Shown here piece after piece: positions 1 to 9,035 of a stretch of DNA of 64,000 nucleotides. Source of the DNA: Aphidius gifuensis (lineage: Eukaryota > Arthropoda > Insecta > Hymenoptera > Braconidae). Both the position numbers and the translations under genes were made by a program. The notes below the pieces were generated by a model that was not told the origin of the DNA, did no database searches, and saw only the letters and a program-made list of their open reading frames with translations. The stretch is taken from NCBI RefSeq assembly GCF_014905175.1, contig NC_057791.1, forward strand, positions 10,567,177 through 10,631,176, written 5' to 3'. How positions within the stretch are numbered: position 1 is the stretch's first letter; each line of letters starts with the position of its first letter.

Positions 1-122
1 TATCAAAGTTTATAACTGGTAATTTTAAAGCTTGTTTCTGGTATTCCATCGTGATGAGCACTGAGCTCAAATCCTATAAATTCAGCCGTTTTATACCAAA
101 GCAAATCAGTCTGCTATAAACT

Positions 123-1036
123 ATGATTGAGCATACATCTCAAAAGAAAAAGAACAAAAAACGTTGTGGAAAAGGAATACTCAATAAAATAATTAACAAA
201 TTACCATTCGAACTTCATCTACCTGGTTATTCATATTGCGGACCAGGTACCAAGTTAGAAAAGCGTTTAACAAGAGGGGATCCGGGAATTAATCCTTTAG
301 ACGCAGCTTGTAAAAACCACGATATTGCTTATTCGAAAAATCGCAACGATATCAAGGCAAGAAACGCAGCTGATGATATTTTAGCTCGTGAAACAGCTAA
401 ACGTATTTTTTCCAAAGACGCAAGTTTAAGTGAGAGAGCAGTAGCTACATTTGTTACTGGAGCAATGAAATTAAAATCAAAATTTGGTATGGGTTGTGTT
501 AATGAAAAAAAGAAATGCACGAAAAGAAAACTATCAACTTCGCTAAAAAATAAAAAAACAAAAAAGAATACCGGTGGAAAATTAATAAAAAATAAAAATC
601 GCACTGTTAAAAAGAAGAATATCAAGAAAATATTATTTTCAAAAATCGTACAAGCAGCAAAACAAGCAATGAAGGGATCAAATAATTCATCAGCTGCAAT
701 TAAATCAGCAATAAACGGTGCGAGAGCAGCTATTAAAACAAATGGTGGCAAGAAAACTATTACAGTACCTAGAGTTTTACCAGTTGCTCAACATATCGGT
801 GGTGCACTACCACTTTTAATTCCGATTTTCTCAACTATATCAGCATTGGGTGGATTAGTTGGTGGAGCATCTGGCGTTGTCAAACTATCAATGCAGTAAA
901 GACGAGTAAAGAACAATTAAATGAGAATAATAGAAATAATAAAATGATGGAATCAATTGTCATAGGAAAAAGACTTTATTTAACACCACATAAAAGCGGT
1001 ATGGGACATTATCTGTCTCCAAAAAACTTCAACTGA
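123..1036 (+). pseudogene. minor capsid protein with parvovirus-type phospholipase A2 domain (frameshifted)
   Basis: From ATG 123 the frame is open for 258 residues. Residues about 28-75 form a viral PLA2-like domain: a calcium-loop motif YCGPG and a catalytic His-Asp in CKNHDIAY. A long Lys-rich middle follows, then a hydrophobic Gly/Leu/Ile segment near residues 225-250. The frame stops at 897-899, but the next frame stays open from about 893 to the TGA at 1034-1036 and ends with a GKRLYLTPHKSG-type tail, as in pVI-like Polinton proteins. I read this as one gene with a single frameshift near 890. In virions the PLA2 domain is thought to breach endosomal membranes; here that role is inferred from the family. 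Its stop overlaps the protease start (TGATG). Confidence 0.8.
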
Positions 1037-1397
1037 TGCTACCAAAAAGAGCTTTAACGACGGTGATTTATTAAAATTTGCTGAACAATCAAAAATTGCT
1101 AATTTTCGTGAAGTTTTTATGCGAAATGATATGTCAAAAGATGGACCATGGAAACAAGAGTGTGGAATCATTAATTTAGATGATAAAAGAAATCCTGGAA
1201 CACATTGGGTAGCATATAAAAAACTCAATAAAAATTCAGCAATATACTTCGATAGTTTTGGCAACTTACAACCACTGAAAGATCTTGTCAGTTATCTTAA
1301 TGTTGGTAGCATCAATTATAATCATAAACGTTATCAAGATTGCAATACGTATATCTGTGGACATTTATGTCTCGCATTTCTCACTGAAAAACTATAA
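1036..1397 (+). pseudogene. adenain-like cysteine protease (PRO) of Polinton, frameshifted
   Basis: Maturation protease of the adenovirus (C5) type, which cleaves capsid precursors. The likely start is ATG 1036-1038, overlapping the upstream stop. The first residues (LPKRAL) are in a different frame from the body, so a one-base shift lies near 1055. The body is open to 1397. The expected active-site elements are visible: the His in GTHWVAY, the Asp in YFDSFG, and the Gln and Cys in YQDCNTYICGHLCL. Length, about 120 residues, suits Polinton proteases. A minus-strand ORF over the same bases is a shadow. Confidence 0.85.
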
Positions 1398-1438
1398 AGC
1401 AGAGAAAAAGAAAATTTCCAATTAGTTATTTATCGACC

Positions 1439-1811
1439 TTGAGAATGAACGATACATTTACTTTAACTCTCACCGGTAAATCTTCAGTCTTAGAAACTGA
1501 TTACTTTCCACCAATACAATTATCAAGTGAAAAAAATTATTCATTAGCACTAATTTCATTTTTATCATTTAATTCATTACCAAATATCGATCATGAAAAT
1601 AATATAATTTCATATTTTGACAGTTATGATAGAATTGAAATACCAACTGAAAGTTATGAAATGAATGATTTAGCTGCTTACTTAGAAAAATATCGAATCA
1701 AAATTACACATAATAAAAATACTTTACATTCATATATTACAAGTGAAAGAGACAATGATTTTGTAAAACCAAAATCACCAGCACGTTTACTAGGATTTAC
1801 ACCGAGACTAT
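1439..1811 (+). pseudogene. penton-like capsid protein, 5' part (split by transposon)
   Basis: Open from a TTG at 1439, with a better ATG at 1445, for about 124 residues up to the hAT-type insertion. Begins MNDTFTLTLTGKSSVLET and contains YFPPIQLSSEKNYSLALISF, which resembles the N-terminal part of the single-jelly-roll penton proteins of Polintons. The frame breaks exactly at the target-site duplication GAGACTAT (1804-1811). The reading frame on the far side of the element (4010 on) is in phase, so the insertion alone accounts for the split. Penton proteins form capsid vertices; this assignment rests on gene order and overall resemblance. Confidence 0.7.
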
Positions 1812-4001
1812 CAGTGCCGTAACAAGGGGTGGGCAAGAGGGGCAACTGCCCAGGGTGCAGTGTAAAGGGGAGCGCACTTAGAAGCGCGTCACAAGAAAAA
1901 AAAATATTCTTTTTTAAACAATTAATAAAAATTATATTTTCAGGAAAGAAATTGACTACTGTCATTTATGATCATTCAGATATTACATAAACATGATTGT
2001 CTTTCTGAATCTTGAAGTTAATTGTCCTCATTATTGTCATTTGTCGTTTAAAGACAATCGTCCTAAAACAATATTAAAAATGCAAAATAAGACGTAAAAT
2101 AAAAAATATACTTAATAATTTGAATTGAAATTTTTTTTTGTTTCTTCTGACAACGGCCAAGACACGATCCTCTATACTCTAAAATTCTACCTATCACTAA
2201 CATCGTACTATAACCGACTTAACCACTAACGCAGGTTAATATCGACCGATTTTTATTCTGCTTGTATTGACTATATGCCAAAGGTTTGCCTATCCTTTTT
2301 TTAATTGACGAAAATTAAGATGATTATGGCAAATGGCTGAGAAATTAATTCAGATTCCGGATTTATTCATTTGGTCACATCCTTTTCTTAGCAACATTTG
2401 CCATAATTAATTAATAAAAAAGCTATTGTCAAATATTGCTGAGGAAAGAATGTATAACCAAATATATTATTTCCTAGTCTAAATGAATTCTTTAGCTATT
2501 TTAGACAATAATTTCAATTTATGATAGGAGATATTGCTAAGGGATTAATTTAGACTAGGAATTAATATACCGAGTGTCCCATTTTAATTTATCAATGGAT
2601 TTTTTTCAAAAAATATAGCTCAAATTGTAAAATGTTTTAAGTAAAAGCTGTAGGGTTTGGAGGGGGACGAAGAAAAAAAAAAAAAAAAAATCGAAAAATC
2701 CAAAATGGCGGAGTTTCCGGTATAAACATAGTTTTTTTAAATGGATACCGCATTTTTTTTTTGAACCAAAACATTTTCTACATCAAAACTAACACTTTCT
2801 ATTTGAAAATTTTTTCGATAAAATCACTTTTTTTTCAGGCCGATTTTATCTGTTTATGGATTTTCCTGAAAAAATATGGCTTTAATTAAAAAATGATATT
2901 TAGAAAAGTTGTAGCGCCCAGAAAGACGGAAACGAAAAAAAAAAAAAACTTTCGAAAAAAAATCAAAATGGCGGAGTTAGAAGCATAAACAAAGTTTTAA
3001 AAAAAAATCGATTTTTCCGGAAAATTTTATTTAGAAAAAGTGTTAGCCTTGATGTGAACAATCTTTTAATAAAAAAAAATTACACCTAACCTCGAAAAAA
3101 AATGTTCTTACCGGAAACTCTGCCATTTTTAAATTAAAATTTTTTTTTTTTTTTTTGTCTTTTTTAGCAGTACAACTTTTTTAGATAAAATTTCTTTATT
3201 AAAGCCATATTTTTTCAGGAAAATCCATAAACAGAGAAAATCGGGCTGAAAAAAAGTGATTTTATCTAAAAATTTTTCGAATAAAAAGTGTTAGTTTTGA
3301 TGTAGAAAACGTTTTGGTTCAAAAAAAAAATGCAGTATCCATTTAAAAAAACGATGTTTATACCGGAAACTCCGCCATTTTGGATTTTTTGAATTTTTTT
3401 TTTTTTTCTTCGCCCCCCTCCAAACCCTACAACTTTTACTTGAAACATTTTACAATTTGAGCTATATTTTTTGAAGAAAATTCATTGATAAATTAAAATG
3501 GGACACTCGGTATTTGGTTACATTCTTTTCCTAGATACATCCCTAGATAATTAATTAATCAAAAAGCTATTGGTGACTGTTGCTAAAGATTGGATGTAAC
3601 CAAAAAAATTATTTCATTATCTAGATCAATTTGTCTGCAATATTTTCTATATTACAATAGAATCATTGTGCCAAATTGATTGTATCTTCAATAGACTTCG
3701 ATGACATCATAGATGAATTTTCCAGCGACAACGCCAGAAGACAAAAACTGTTTTGATTTTATAATGATTCATTCTTCATCTATATCACTTTTAAAATATT
3801 TTGTCTTTTATATTATTATCCACAACAATTTTTATTTAAAAAAAAAAATAATTTCAATATATTCTGGCGGTTTTGCTTGTTATATATATTATTGTTTAAT
3901 ACACCTAACAAATGATTTTTTTTTTTATGTATTTCATCGATAAAAATAGGGCGCAAAATATAATTTTGCCCAGGGCGCAAAAATTCCTTGTTACGGCACT
4001 G
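1812..4001. mobile_element. non-autonomous hAT-type transposon inside the penton gene
   Basis: Terminal inverted repeats CAGTGCCGTAACAAGG (1812-1827) and its complement (3986-4001), flanked by an exact 8-bp target-site duplication GAGACTAT (1804-1811 and 4002-4009). The start CAGTG and the 8-bp duplication are diagnostic of the hAT superfamily. The similarity between ends continues inward in a region with GGGCAA/TTGCCC blocks. No transposase-like reading frame is present, so it was mobilised in trans. Its interior carries a second element at 2570-3510. The remaining interior is AT-rich and shows nothing else recognisable. Confidence 0.93.
2570..3510. mobile_element. fold-back/Tc1-mariner-type MITE nested in the hAT element
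   Basis: Starts CCGAGTGTCCCATTTTAAT and ends with the complement, flanked on both sides by TA (2568-2569, 3511-3512), the Tc1/mariner target duplication. The arms are very long: for example CAAAATGGCGGAGTTTCCGG near 2700 has its complement near 3365. Most of the 941 bp can therefore form one imperfect hairpin. No coding capacity. Confidence 0.85.
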
Positions 4002-4009
4002 GAGACTAT

Positions 4010-4314
4010 TGAGGGCTAATATAGAATATGAATCAAATTACCCGATTAATATTTTAAAAGGGAATACATTGAGAATTGAGTGCAACATTACAACAGGAGT
4101 ATACGTGAATCAACAAAAAGTTCATACAATATATAACTTTTTTCCTGCTGTACCACCTGGTTATAAAATAATTGAAGTACCAACTAATCCAATCTATTTA
4201 TCAATTACTGTTAAAACCATTGATCATTTACAACTAAAAATTGTTGATCAAAACGGTAAATTAGTGAATTTTCGTGGTGAAACAATAACCATTACGTTAC
4301 ATTTAAATTCATAG
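4010..4314 (+). pseudogene. penton-like capsid protein, 3' part
   Basis: Continuation of the gene begun at 1439, in phase after the hAT-type element. About 101 residues to the stop at 4312-4314; includes ILKGNTLRIECNI and a C-terminal TITLHLNS. A start-like Met codon upstream at 3988 lies inside the transposon terminal repeat and is not meaningful. Confidence 0.7.
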
Positions 4315-4316
4315 AA

Positions 4317-4496
4317 ATGGGAATTCGCTTCAATTCACGCGCAATAAAACGTGGGTCATCGAATAAAAGCAGCACATCATGGGCACCTCCAGTCAGTCTG
4401 AATCAAGCAGTCAAGAAGTTGACACCTCAGAATATAAATTACCTGCAGAGTCTAGGTCTAAAAGTAAAAAAAAATTTTGGAACTTTAATTGGATAA
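4317..4496 (+). CDS. small basic Polinton protein between penton and major capsid genes
   Basis: Intact 59-codon frame from ATG 4317 to TAA 4494-4496, two bases after the penton stop and overlapping the first codons of the major capsid gene. Starts MGIRFNSRAIKRG and ends in a Lys-rich LGLKVKKNFGTLIG; rich in Arg/Lys and Ser. A short basic protein in this slot could be a core or minor capsid protein (pX-like); this is inference. It is the only capsid-region gene with no visible lesion. Confidence 0.55.
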   Translation: MGIRFNSRAIKRGSSNKSSTSWAPPVSLNQAVKKLTPQNINYLQSLGLKVKKNFGTLIG

Positions 4497-5588
4497 ATAT
4501 AACTTAATTGTTTTACACGTCAAAAATGATGAAAATATTCTCGATATAAACGCGCCAGATCAATTTAACAATAAAATATCCAACTATGAGCTACATGGTC
4601 ATCAGTCATTTGGATCAACCAGTTTCGATAATAGTGATGAAATAAGAATATCAATACAGAATCAAGATTTGTTTGTTCTACCATCAAAAAGCTATATACG
4701 TATGAGTGGAAAATCAACGCACCAACGTGCTGCTCCAAATGCGAAAGATCCACTTGCTAATATTTTATCTTTAACATTAGTAAATAATGCTATGTTTTTT
4801 TTGTTTGATGAAATGCGTTATGAATTAAATGGAGTTTTAATTGATAAATCAAAGAATGTTGGTATAACATCTACAATGAAAAATTATTTGACATCAAGTT
4901 CAAGAATGAATTATGAAAATGCAGGGTGGATAAATCAAAATGGTATGAAATTAATAAATGATGATGGATATTACAAAAATTAAATGGCTTGTACCATATA
5001 TAATAATATCAAACAAAAATAAAATTGATATAATGAAATATATACAAAAAGATCCTGTCATTTCTATTAGATTTAGAAGTTGGAATTTATATGAATATCC
5101 ATTGCTGCCATAAACAACTCATCATATATGGACAGTGATAACTGCAACTCAACTGGAAAAGCCGCGTTATGTTATTCTTGGTTTTCAATCAAATAGAAAA
5201 AATGATTGGCAAAAAGATGTAACACATTTTGATCATTGTAAAATAACAAATGTTAAACTTTATCTTAATTCTCATATTTTTTCATATGGGAATTTGAATC
5301 TTGATATTGAAAAAAATCAATTTGCTTTATTATACGATATGTATGCTAATTTTGCAGAGTCTTACTATGGCTCAAAAATAGATTTAGTGACAAAAGATAA
5401 TTTTATTAAAAAATCTCCATTAATTGTTATTTATTGTAGTAAACAAAATGAGTTTTTAAAGACTGGTACGTTTAGAATTTGAATCGAAAGATAACTTTCC
5501 TCAAGGAACGACAGCATATTGCTTAATTTTACATGATAAAATAATTGAATATAGACCAATAAGTGGAATAGTACATAAGTTAACATAA
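4489..5588 (+). pseudogene. major capsid protein (double jelly-roll hexon-like) of Polinton, broken
   Basis: Pieces of one gene in shifting frames: 4489-4983 (N-terminal jelly roll, with YELNGVLIDKSKNVG), 4984-5113, 5135-5482 (with HFDHCKITNVKLYLNS and FALLYDMYANF) and about 5470-5588 (ending EYRPISGIVHKLT). These motifs and the position last in the cluster fit Polinton major capsid proteins. The first codon is TTG preceded by a stop, so the original start seems lost. A central segment is missing between about 4980 and 4990, and there is an in-frame stop near 5111. Total coding length is well below the roughly 600 residues usual for the family. Confidence 0.85.
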
Positions 5589-5639
5589 ATTAATTGTAAC
5601 TAATGATTTTTAATAAATAAAAAAACAATTGAAAATAAT

Positions 5640-5720
5640 TTGGTTTTAGTGTCCAGAGGATAGCGTGCCAAACTCTGATGCCAAAGGTCCGAGTTCAAAT
5701 TCTGGTTATGGAAAATATTT
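5640..5720 (+). other. tRNA-like sequence (possible pol III promoter or SINE head)
   Basis: GAGGATAGCGTGCC resembles an A box and GGTCCGAGTTCAAATTC a B box about 30 bases downstream, followed by T-runs. The ends do not pair as a clean acceptor stem, so it is not a functional tRNA by eye. Confidence 0.3.
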
Positions 5721-5784
5721 TTTTTTCCCTTAATAATAATAACACAAGATGGCGTCTTTCAAAAACCAAAGATGACATAAAAAA

Positions 5785-5900
5785 AAACCAATATGGCGTC
5801 AACAAAATCCAATATAGCGACTTACAGGAAAAAACCAATATGGCGATTTACAGAAAAAACCAATATGGCGATTTACAGAAAAAACCAATATGGCGCCTTA
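5785..5900 (+). repeat. about 25-bp minisatellite (AATATGGCG unit)
   Basis: Five copies of a unit containing CCAATATGGCGATTTACAG begin near 5790, 5811, 5837, 5862 and 5887, so the period is 21-26 bp. Confidence 0.8.
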
Positions 5901-5904
5901 CAAA

Positions 5905-6240
5905 AAATCGGACCCCCATGGTGACATTGCTCTAATTACATAATTACTGAGAGGACCTCCCCCCATGGTGATTTGATCCAATAATTAATTAATTGATCTA
6001 ATTAATTAATTGAGGGACCCCTGTGGCGATTTGACCTAATTAATTAATTGCTCTGATTAAGGACCCCTGGGGTGATTTGACCTAATTGATTAATTAATTG
6101 CCCTAATTAAGGACCTCCTGGGGCGAGGCCTCGCAGATTCCACGAAATCAAGCGCGAATTACAGCGGGGTCGCAGGGGAAGGGGTGGCACAGCAAGGAGG
6201 GAGTGGGGTCACAGCGGGGGTGAGCCAGAACTGTCCTATG
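5905..6240 (+). repeat. about 60-bp minisatellite plus a GC-rich tail
   Basis: Four imperfect units of a GGACCCCTGGGGTGATTTGA type followed by CTAATTAATTAATTG lie between about 5908 and 6125. The following 110 bp is unusually G-rich and contains GCGAGGCCTCGC. No coding potential was recognised. Confidence 0.7.
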
Positions 6241-6305
6241 TACACAACTCTTATTCTTGAACACTTGATTCAAATTTCAATTTAAAAATAATATTATTAA
6301 AACTA

Positions 6306-6644
6306 ATGTTTGTCATAGGTATGCTTGAAAAAACGAAAACCAATCTAAATCTATTAGTTGTCGCGGCTCAAGTTCGCCATCCGGATTCAACTAGTCAAAA
6401 ACCACAGAAAAATCCCGCGAAGAAATCAAGGCCATTAAGTACTGAACATGTACGACAATATCGTAATAGACAACGTTTAAAAAAATTACAAGAAAACCTT
6501 TATGCTCTATTAGCTTCAACATCTTCACCTGTTTCAAGCACCCAACGTTTACGGCAATACTGTGCTAGACAACGTGAAAAAAAAATTATAGGAAAATCCC
6601 AATGCCATATCAGTCCTAACACCTACCATTTTATCAAGTACTGA
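6306..6644 (+). CDS. hypothetical protein with repeated RQY/RQR motif
   Basis: An open frame of 112 codons that I do not recognise. It contains two copies of a similar module: LSTEHVRQYRNRQRLKK and SSTQRLRQYCARQREKK. The DNA just after the stop (6640-6675) still resembles a third copy in another frame. Such Arg-rich repeats are found near the N-termini of some transposon proteins, but I see no transposase or helicase motif. Probably a remnant of a mobile-element gene. Confidence 0.35.
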   Translation: MFVIGMLEKTKTNLNLLVVAAQVRHPDSTSQKPQKNPAKKSRPLSTEHVRQYRNRQRLKKLQENLYALLASTSSPVSSTQRLRQYCARQREKKIIGKSQCHISPNTYHFIKY

Positions 6645-6835
6645 ACGTTCACAGCGATATCCTTCTAGACAACGATAATTCATGACAAAAAATTTATAAT
6701 AAATAGTTAATAAAATGAACAATAATATAAATACCGACCGTAATATAAATTGTCAAAAACAACAGGAAAATCAATAAAAGAAACTTATAGCTGAGTCGTA
6801 ACCGCAATCACTCCAAAAGAAGTGTCACTTCTCCC

Positions 6836-6990
6836 GCGCGTACTCGCAACACGCATAATTTTTTTTTATTTTTCAATTTTTCCTATTTTTCACCGACAGA
6901 AACGTAGCGTTTTCTTGACTTCGAGCGCTCGGCGAGTTATTGCATCCGGACCCTCAATTGTGAACGTGAAAATGATAGATATACGTCAAT
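6836..6990 (+). repeat. dispersed module shared with 17175-17250 and 54260-54340
   Basis: Contains CTTGACTTCGAGCGCTCGG followed by CGAGTTATTGCATCCGGACC and ending CTCAATT. The 17-kb copy is on the same strand; the 54-kb copy is inverted. All three lie by T-rich tracts with a TTTTTCACC-type sequence. Confidence 0.75.
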
Positions 6991-7034
6991 GATAGATATA
7001 CCGGTTACATCAGTTATGACTAGTTAATGAAATT

Positions 7035-7390
7035 GGTTGTGTATTTTTCAAAATTTTTATGTAAAAAAATTCAATTCAACAGAAAATAAAAGTAAAATAT
7101 TGTTAACTAGACACACCGAGTGCCTAGACAAGTTCGTATTACGATAAATTGATGGATTAAAATAATACATTTTGTTGTTTGGAAAATCAAACTTGAAAAA
7201 TACTCATAAATAAAATCTGTGCTTTTTTTCAAATTTCTGTGTTAAAAGGGTTAATTTAACAAAACATAATAGTACAATATTTTTAGCTAGACGCATAGAT
7301 GGCCTAGACAAGTTCGAATTATGACAAAGTGATGGAACAAAATGGTACATTTTGCTGTTTGGAAAATCAAACTTAAAAAACGAAAACACC
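7035..7390 (+). repeat. tandem duplication, about 180 bp unit, two copies
   Basis: Each copy contains CTAGACAAGTTCG (7132 and 7311) and ends TTTGGAAAATCAAACTT (about 7178 and 7358), so the period is about 180 bp with moderate divergence. Confidence 0.75.
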
Positions 7391-7729
7391 GATCATAAAA
7401 CAAATAATAAACAGCAGGAACATTCTGAAAATTCTAGAAAAACTCGTTAAAATCAGACTCATTGGAAGTTAAAACTGATCTTTTTTGTTACACGGTAATC
7501 CGCAAATGCATTCCGATCGTAAATAAAATAACAACAAAAATATTTTAAAATTCTCAAAAATCCGTGTATAAAAAAAAAATAACTCCGTTGCATTGAAGAT
7601 CAGAATTGTTTTACCATTGTTTTCCCCGGCCTCACACGAGCCTTGTTAACACAGGCTTGACACAAGACTATTCCCGTTGTTTTTAACCAGCCTCACACAG
7701 GCCTCAATAATCCAAGCCTTTGTCGAGCC

Positions 7730-8398
7730 TAGTGATGCCGCGAGACGAGACAAGAGTCTGCTTTCTCTCGTCTCGTCTCTTGTTTCGTCTCGTCTCTCGT
7801 CTCGAATAATCTCGTCTCTCTTCAGCTATCTCTCGTCTCGTCTCGTCTTCTCTCGGTCAAAAATTTATTCTTAGTAGTTTTATTTACAGTATAAATAATA
7901 GATTCATTACTTCGATTTTTTAAAAATTTTTTAATACAAATTATTTATGCTTAGATATTATTTGGATATTCCGGTAATTTTCTGCGAGAAACAAATATAA
8001 AATGAAGAAGAAAAATGTGTTATCTACTGTACTACAAAAAAACGAGAAGCAATATAAATAATATTATAATCAACATTGATGAAAAAATACAAGAATTTGT
8101 TATAATAGATTAAACAAAATTATGAAAGTGTCTAAAGTATAATCCCTGAACCAAAAAAAATCTTTTCAATAACAAGTAATATAAAACGGGTCAGAAATGT
8201 ATTATAAGTAAATTAAAAATATATATAAATTAAAAAAAAGAAAAACAAGAACTAAATCATTTATCTCTCGACTTTTCTCTCGCATATCGACATCGGTGTC
8301 TCGTCTCGTCTCGTCTCTCGCGACGAGAAAAAATTTGTCTCTCGTCTCGAATTTTATCGTCTCTCGTCACCTCTCTCTCGTCTATCGCGGCATCACTA
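7730..8398. mobile_element. hAT-type MITE carrying (TCTCG)n
   Basis: Terminal inverted repeats TAGTGATGCCGCGA / TCGCGGCATCACTA, flanked by an exact 8-bp duplication GTCGAGCC (7722-7729 and 8399-8406). The sub-terminal DNA on both sides is a TCTCG pentamer array with opposite-strand symmetry. The interior is AT-rich and non-coding. An apparent Ser-rich reading frame here is only translated microsatellite. Confidence 0.9.
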
Positions 8399-8659
8399 GT
8401 CGAGCCTGTGTTTTTTGTTTTCCCCGGCCTCACACGAGCTTCGTGTCAAGCCCGTTTTACCAAGCCCCACACGGGACTTGACTTGTGCATATATTCAATT
8501 AAAAAAAAAAATCATATTAATCAGATCTATAAATTGTAAATAGAAATTTTAAATAACAATTATTATGTTTTGACTATCGTGCCAGGCTTTTACAAAGACT
8601 GTGAATTGACTCTCGAATAAATTCATTCATATAAAAATTTTTGACTGACTCTTTCAGTA

Positions 8660-8740
8660 ATACCCCGGTGGTTGACTTGATAGAGCATTGGAGTTCCACG
8701 TGAGTGACCTAGGATCGATCCCCCGTTACGCCGTTTATTT
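8660..8740 (+). other. tRNA-like sequence
   Basis: GGTTGACTTGATAGAGCATTGG resembles the D-arm/A-box region; GGATCGATCCCCCGTT resembles a B box; T-runs follow. The acceptor ends do not pair well, so this is a tRNA-derived repeat or degenerate tRNA rather than a functional gene. Confidence 0.35.
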
Positions 8741-9035
8741 TCGTTCATATAATTATCGTTAATTCAAATTGTATCGCGTAAAAAATAATAATGTCAACTT
8801 AATAAATTAATAATAATTGTTTATTTATATTTTTTTATAATTTTTTTTGCAAGCCGGTGTCAAGCCTGGGAACACAAGACTGTGTCGAGCCTGGGAACAC
8901 AAGCCTGTGTCAAGCCCAATACACTAGCCCGACACCAGCAAATACATCGTGAAAATTCCAGACTTGACACAGACTTGTGTCGCAGGCCCGAGAGTCGGGT
9001 AATCAGGCTTGTCCTAGGCTTGTGCCCATCGTCAC

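Larger units (their letters stand above)
1..5600 (+). mobile_element. Polinton/adintovirus-like element, capsid-gene segment (truncated by window edge)
   Basis: Five consecutive plus-strand coding regions occur in an order typical of Polinton (Maverick)/adintovirus virion modules: PLA2-domain minor capsid protein, adenain-like protease, penton-like protein, a small basic protein, major capsid protein. The genes are tightly packed, with one stop/start overlap at 1034-1038. No PolB or integrase lies next to this segment, and the left end is outside the window, so the element is partial or rearranged. Every gene but the small one carries at least one frameshift, deletion or insertion, so this is an endogenised, decaying copy. 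A parvovirus origin for the PLA2 gene was considered and rejected because of the protease and capsid neighbours. Confidence 0.85.
7620..9035. repeat. CACACGAGCC / GTGTCAAGCC repeat cluster
   Basis: Short variants of CCTCACACGAGCCTTG and TGTGTCAAGCCTGGGAACA recur at 7625-7730, 8400-8480 and 8850-9030. A hAT-type MITE at 7730-8398 splits the cluster. No gene was seen. Confidence 0.6.

Noticed and set aside
329..751. 140-residue minus-strand frame, Phe/Leu-rich
   Set aside because: Antisense shadow of the Lys-rich PLA2-type capsid gene.
123..899. Integrated densovirus VP1
   Set aside because: PLA2 alone would fit a parvovirus, but the adjacent adenain-type protease, penton and double jelly-roll capsid genes are Polinton/adintovirus features; no NS1 gene is present.
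5640..5720. Functional tRNA gene
   Set aside because: A- and B-box-like words are present but the acceptor ends do not pair; the same holds for 8660-8740 and 28128-28200.
5905..6125. CRISPR-like array
   Set aside because: Unit variation and lack of constant repeats with unique spacers identify an ordinary minisatellite in a eukaryotic genome.
7677..8481. Ser/Arg-rich short proteins
   Set aside because: Translated TCTCG microsatellite within a hAT-type MITE.
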